Below are positions 60,374 to 64,000 of a stretch of DNA of 64,000 nt, piece by piece. The stretch covers positions 62,001 to 126,000 of the forward strand of contig JALBYC010000004.1 of NCBI GenBank assembly GCA_023212645.1. The letters run 5' to 3'. Origin of the DNA: Farysia itapuensis. Taxonomy: Eukaryota > Basidiomycota > Ustilaginomycetes > Ustilaginales > Ustilaginaceae. The stretch's first letter is position 1; each line of letters opens with the position of its first letter. The notes beneath the pieces are model-generated. The model was not told where the DNA came from. It ran no database searches and saw only the letters and a program-made list of their open reading frames with translations. Made by a program: the position numbers and the translations under genes.

Positions 60374-62962
60374 CTACCTTCGTCGAGAGGTGGTAGACTG
60401 GGCAAGCTCCGGTTCAGCTGATGCTTCTCCCAACAGAGCACGAGCCTCTCTCGCCTCTTGATCAAACGTTTGTCTCATCTTGCGGGCTAGTTCCATCGCC
60501 CTGCTTTGCAAATCATCCTGAATCTGTTTGTCTTTTTCCTCGACCTTTTTGAGTCGCATGGATTTGAAGCGCTCCAGTCGTTTTGCGCGTAGGTGTTCCA
60601 GACGAACCTCAAGACGGTCTTTCAAAAGTGCTTGCAGACCGATTGCGTGCCTTTCGGCCACCTGCCGTCGAGATTCAAGCGATCGGAGGAAGGTGAGCAC
60701 ATCAGAAGGCGTTTGCGATTTCAGCTTGAACGGCGGCAGGTCAAGTTCCTGTTTGACACTAGAACCAGATGTTTCTGGCTCTAGTTCCGCATCAGTCCCA
60801 GTCTTGTATTCGGTCTGTCCAGAGACCGCCCTCGTCTTGTCGAGGCGAGACTTGTAGATAGTGAATGCAGTGTCGAGGACCTTGATTTCAGCGAGTTTGA
60901 CGGTGAGCGCATTGGTCAAAAAGTCCTTCAACCAAAAAAGCTCGGCGATATCTCGTCGCTGTGAAATGTTTGAGTAGAATGGTTCGATCATTGAGATCGT
61001 TATGGAGAAGTGGACTGGTCGAAGCATGGGCAGATAGTCTGGCTCGCGAGCTCTGCCAACGACTGCATCAAGGGCAGAAAAACGCGGACCGTTGCTGAGA
61101 CTCGTTCCCTCGGCGTTACTGTTCGCATCCGGCTCCCCAGTAATACTACTCGTTTCGGTGCCCTCTTGTGTCGGCACAATGTCGATTCCAAGTTGGACAG
61201 CTGTGTGCTGCAACAAGTTCTGGCATCGCTCGAGGGCTTCCATGAGAAGAGCCTGGGCGAAAAATCTGTATCCGCCAGAGACACGCTTCATCATTTCCGT
61301 CCTACGAGGGCCCTCAGCTTGCAAATCTGCAGCGGCTTGTCTTGCGGACTCGGCGGCGAGTGTTCTTATCGAACTCGTGCGGCCGAACTGCTGTAGAGGT
61401 ACCGGCGTTGAAAGCAGGTCAACGTCTTTGCTGCAATGTTTGATCAGGGTCTCGAAGGTTTTGGTGTTTGGAGCAATCTGATATGGATGCGAGTAGGGGA
61501 TCGTGGCTGGAATCGAAGTTCTGGTCACATCGGCGAGATTGTCAAAGTTGGACCAAGAGGAAGAGAAGAAGGAGCCAGTGTCAAGTTCTTCATCGGTGCC
61601 AACCTTGCTTTTGGGAAGTGGCCTGCTTAGGATTTCGTAGGCGATGATCATCTCTGGCACGGTCGCCTGTTCTCCGATGGCCATGATAACAGTGTTGAGC
61701 AGGTGCAAGCTTGGCTTCTGAGTAGAAGCATCCACACTTGTGCTGAAGTTGCCATCGGGAGCCTTGAGGTCAATCCCATACGATGCTTTCAGTAGGAGGT
61801 AGATTCCATCGAGATGACCTGCTAGACGGAGCGAACGAGCAAAAAGATCGAGCGTCAATCTGCTGGGCGTGACACCTCGATCTCGACAATCTCGAAGGAC
61901 GAGAATGGCTCGAAGCCCGGCTAGTGTGGTTGCAGCGCGAGCATTGGGGGCCAGCACCTCGTTTTGTGAGGCTAGTCCGCGAATGTCTCTGAAACGAATC
62001 TTTTCGCGACCGTTGCGTGGATCTGTATAGCCATGTCTCATGGCTGCTTCTCTCTCCTGTGCTCTTGACACCTGCTCGGAAGCATGGCGAATGAGGCCGT
62101 TCATGATCTCGCTATAGGTGCGACTGTCTGGCTCCACGGGCGTCTCGTTCGTGTCTGGCTGAGCATGCATCTCGTTCCAGAGCAAGCTCATGGGCCCAAC
62201 ATGACCGCCGAGTGCTAAGCGCGAAAACACATGATTGTAGTCGACCAATGTTGGCGCAGGCTCTGGCCTATAGTCAAGGTCGGCTGAAGCGGAATTGTGG
62301 ACGGACAAAGGGTCGTTGGTATAGCGCTTCATGTCACGAAGAATGGTCTCTACCCTACGCATGTAGTCGCGGGCTGCCTTTCTACTCCGTATAAACTCTG
62401 TAGGACTTTTCGAGCCGGACGAAGACACAGCAAGGACCTTTTCTGACGTACTACCGTCTGTCATAGCTGTTCTGAGTCGTGTGGAAGACTTTCGGAATTC
62501 TTGGTCAGCAGATCTAGCTTTCCTAGTGTGTTCCAGGTGAGGATCAATGGCGCGCAGTACCAGTCCGAACTGAGTTCCCTTCAACTGCAGCAATAAGGCG
62601 TCGGCTTGCAACGACTCTTTGATGTCCATGTAGGCGTTCCAAACCCGATCTGGCGACGTTGGACCGTGCTTGCCGTACAGCTCATCGACAAGAACCTGGA
62701 GCAATCGCGGTCTACTTTTGGTGGCTCCACGCGGCAACTTCTTTTTTCCGTCGTCCCTTGCGAGACTTCGTGGTTGATGGGACGAGGACGTAGAGCCGTG
62801 GTCTGGGCCTGTAGCGGTGGTTGATGCATGGGCGCAATTGATCCTGCTGCCTATACGGATAGGTGGTGACTGATTGAAAGGACCGGGGACCGGGACCACA
62901 AGCTGACGAGACCCACGCCATACGGACGTGGCTTGCCGCCGGCCATACGAGCGCAAGATCAT
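60374..62962 (-). CDS. PPR-like mitochondrial protein of unknown target
   Basis: This intronless 862-residue protein has an N-terminus typical of a mitochondrial presequence (MILRSYGRRQATSVWRGSRQ, basic and acid-free). Helical repeats follow: LVDYNHVFSRLALGGHVGPM with SLLWNEM, then PDSRTYSEIMNGLIRHASE, and TPSRLTLDLFARSLRLAGHL. Their spacing and the x-T-Y-x-x-(I/L)-(M/I)-x-G/A-L pattern fit pentatricopeptide repeats, which bind organellar RNA, although they are degenerate as usual in fungi. The C-terminal ~140 residues are a charged Arg/Lys/Glu coiled coil. I cannot assign it to a named family (Pet309, Cbp1, Rmd9 or others). Confidence 0.7.
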   Translation of the reverse strand: MILRSYGRRQATSVWRGSRQLVVPVPGPFNQSPPIRIGSRINCAHASTTATGPDHGSTSSSHQPRSLARDDGKKKLPRGATKSRPRLLQVLVDELYGKHGPTSPDRVWNAYMDIKESLQADALLLQLKGTQFGLVLRAIDPHLEHTRKARSADQEFRKSSTRLRTAMTDGSTSEKVLAVSSSGSKSPTEFIRSRKAARDYMRRVETILRDMKRYTNDPLSVHNSASADLDYRPEPAPTLVDYNHVFSRLALGGHVGPMSLLWNEMHAQPDTNETPVEPDSRTYSEIMNGLIRHASEQVSRAQEREAAMRHGYTDPRNGREKIRFRDIRGLASQNEVLAPNARAATTLAGLRAILVLRDCRDRGVTPSRLTLDLFARSLRLAGHLDGIYLLLKASYGIDLKAPDGNFSTSVDASTQKPSLHLLNTVIMAIGEQATVPEMIIAYEILSRPLPKSKVGTDEELDTGSFFSSSWSNFDNLADVTRTSIPATIPYSHPYQIAPNTKTFETLIKHCSKDVDLLSTPVPLQQFGRTSSIRTLAAESARQAAADLQAEGPRRTEMMKRVSGGYRFFAQALLMEALERCQNLLQHTAVQLGIDIVPTQEGTETSSITGEPDANSNAEGTSLSNGPRFSALDAVVGRAREPDYLPMLRPVHFSITISMIEPFYSNISQRRDIAELFWLKDFLTNALTVKLAEIKVLDTAFTIYKSRLDKTRAVSGQTEYKTGTDAELEPETSGSSVKQELDLPPFKLKSQTPSDVLTFLRSLESRRQVAERHAIGLQALLKDRLEVRLEHLRAKRLERFKSMRLKKVEEKDKQIQDDLQSRAMELARKMRQTFDQEAREARALLGEASAEPELAQSTTSRRR

Positions 62963-63591
62963 GCTGCGCTACAAGGCTGGGCAAGCCTGTATATGATTCG
63001 TTTGGGAAGTCTCGAGAAGAACCTGAAATTCAGGTAGGAGAAGGCTTGTCCGTCACGTGAGCATGCACTCTGTTAGACCACAGATGCTCTATACATCCGT
63101 TGATCCGTTTTCCGTAGTATCCGAAGATATTTGTATCCTCGTGGGACGCAGGGTAATTTGACTTGTATTTGGCGTGCTTTAAGCTTTCTTTTTTTTGTTT
63201 TTTGGAGATTTCTTCCAGCCCAGCTGCAAGAAGGGAAGAAGAAGAAAAAATATTTTTTTGGGCAGAGAGAAGGACGGAATCGTGTGAAGCCAGTCAGCTG
63301 CCGAAGCAGCAAGCAGAGAGTGACAAGCCAAAGCCTGGCAGAGGACCGCCTCCTGTCAGGATCTGCTCGTGACCTTCTTGGCCCCCCTTTCATTCTCCAT
63401 ACATCTCCGCTTCACCCTTGCTCAACGTTTCCGGTCCTCTCGTCCTTGCTCTCTGCGTCACAGCGTTGCGTGCTCTCTAGTCGACTTTCTTTGGCTCTCT
63501 CGCTTCTCTACTGCGGTCATTACAGCAAGGCGAGGTCAATCTTTCTCTGTCAGAAACGTTTTGACAGGAAACATTTGTCATTCTTCCTCTA
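62963..63591. promoter_or_regulatory. Divergent promoter and leader, PPR-like gene / ankyrin gene
   Basis: These 629 bases lie between the PPR-like start and the ATG at 63592. The right half (about 63360-63560) is strongly pyrimidine-rich (CTCTC and CTTTCT runs), typical of a fungal 5' leader. A T-rich tract lies at 63187-63205 and an A-rich GAAGAAGAAAAAAT stretch near 63240. I see no RNA gene. Confidence 0.45.
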
Positions 63592-64000
63592 ATGACTGGC
63601 ACTCTCGCGCAAGCTTGCCTTGATGGCAACCTTGAACTAGTCAGCCAGATTCTTGAGTCGAGCAACAAGGACATCGACACCCGAGACGAGTCTGGCTTCA
63701 CCCCTCTTCAGCATGCGGTCAAGGGCAACCATGTCGAGATCGCTGCCCGTCTGCTGGCCAAAGGAGCCTCAGCGGTCCAAGTAGCCGAAGAGGACCTGGC
63801 CAAGGACAATCCGGAACTCTCGCAGCTCATCTCCAACACCCTCAAGCACACACAATCTGCTGTGTTCCAGGCTGCCCCCGTCATTGATTCGCACGGCGGC
63901 AAGCAGATGCCTGATGGCTCAGTCAGCTATGTTCAGCCACCTGTAGCTCAGCAGTCTGCAGAGCACGCCGTGCAACAGCAACAGCACTCTTACGGCTTTC
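63592..64000 (+). CDS. Ankyrin-repeat protein, N-terminal part (runs off right edge)
   Basis: From the ATG at 63592 the frame is open to the window end (136 codons). The start lies after a long pyrimidine-rich leader. Residues about 4-65 contain one full ankyrin repeat (DESGFTPLQHAVKGNHVEIA then ARLLAKGAS) preceded by a partial one (AQACLDGNLELVSQILES). Then the sequence becomes helical and acidic (EDLAKDNPELSQLISNTL), and finally Gln/His-rich (PVAQQSAEHAVQQQQHS), so a disordered region begins where the window stops. Ankyrin repeats bind proteins; a few repeats at the N-terminus followed by a Q-rich linker occur in RNA- or membrane-associated adaptors. The function cannot be told from this fragment. 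Confidence 0.75.
   Translation, partial: MTGTLAQACLDGNLELVSQILESSNKDIDTRDESGFTPLQHAVKGNHVEIAARLLAKGASAVQVAEEDLAKDNPELSQLISNTLKHTQSAVFQAAPVIDSHGGKQMPDGSVSYVQPPVAQQSAEHAVQQQQHSYGF

Overview
This window looks like nuclear DNA of a smut-type basidiomycete fungus (Ustilaginomycotina, most likely Ustilaginaceae). The reasons are inferential. Genes are dense (about one per 2 kb on both strands) and most are uninterrupted; where introns occur they are short, with GTANGT-type donors and CTAAC/CTGAC-like branch points. The proteins carry long Ser/Pro/Ala-rich insertions typical of these fungi, the purine enzyme is the fungal two-domain GARS-AIRS form, and a Rac1-type GTPase is present. There are no bacterial-style operons, no CRISPR array, no rRNA and no convincing tRNA. 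I placed the organism from these traits, not from a database match.

Layout. 0-9 kb: N-terminus of an unidentified acidic nuclear-type protein (runs off the left edge), adenosine kinase, a 1.2-kresidue disordered protein, and an AIF/FSP1-like flavoprotein. 9-19 kb: bifunctional ADE5,7, mitochondrial ribosomal protein uL1m, haspin kinase, a two-exon 4HBT thioesterase, and TFIIIB subunit Bdp1 carrying an extra HMG box. 19-26 kb: U1A/U2B''-type spliceosomal protein (3 exons), a BCL7-like small protein, GET1 (2 exons), a ZIP9-like metal transporter, bL17m, and mitochondrial acyl carrier protein (4 exons). 26-41 kb: RAV1, a UBE2O-type ubiquitin-conjugating enzyme with a His-rich pentapeptide array, RAC1 (2 exons), a UPF0303 protein, RPS28 (3 exons with a 14-nt middle exon), CTP synthase, and NSE2/MMS21 SUMO ligase (3 exons). 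41-64 kb: gamma-COP, an SRF1-like membrane protein, a poor-quality segment with poly-G and a 10-N gap, an orphan gene, a CDK11/PITSLRE kinase, a CYS3/MetR-like bZIP factor, a 2087-residue coiled-coil protein with golgin-like ends, a transposon-like zinc-motif remnant, a PPR-like mitochondrial protein, and the start of an ankyrin-repeat gene at the right edge.

The genes do not form one pathway; this is mostly ordinary core chromosome. Some functional pairing is visible: purine genes (adenosine kinase, ADE5,7), nucleotide synthesis plus genome stability (CTP synthase and NSE2 share a divergent promoter with an ACGCGT box), mitochondrial genes (uL1m, bL17m, ACP, PPR-like), and secretory/membrane genes (GET1, gamma-COP, the golgin-like protein, RAV1, ZIP9). 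The observations I find most interesting are the HMG box inside Bdp1, the terminal Cys-pair plus hydrophobic tail of the giant coiled-coil protein (a possible GRASP ligand), the His-pentad array in the E2 enzyme, and the RKS-motif tail on haspin. I did not find a clear multi-gene novel system.
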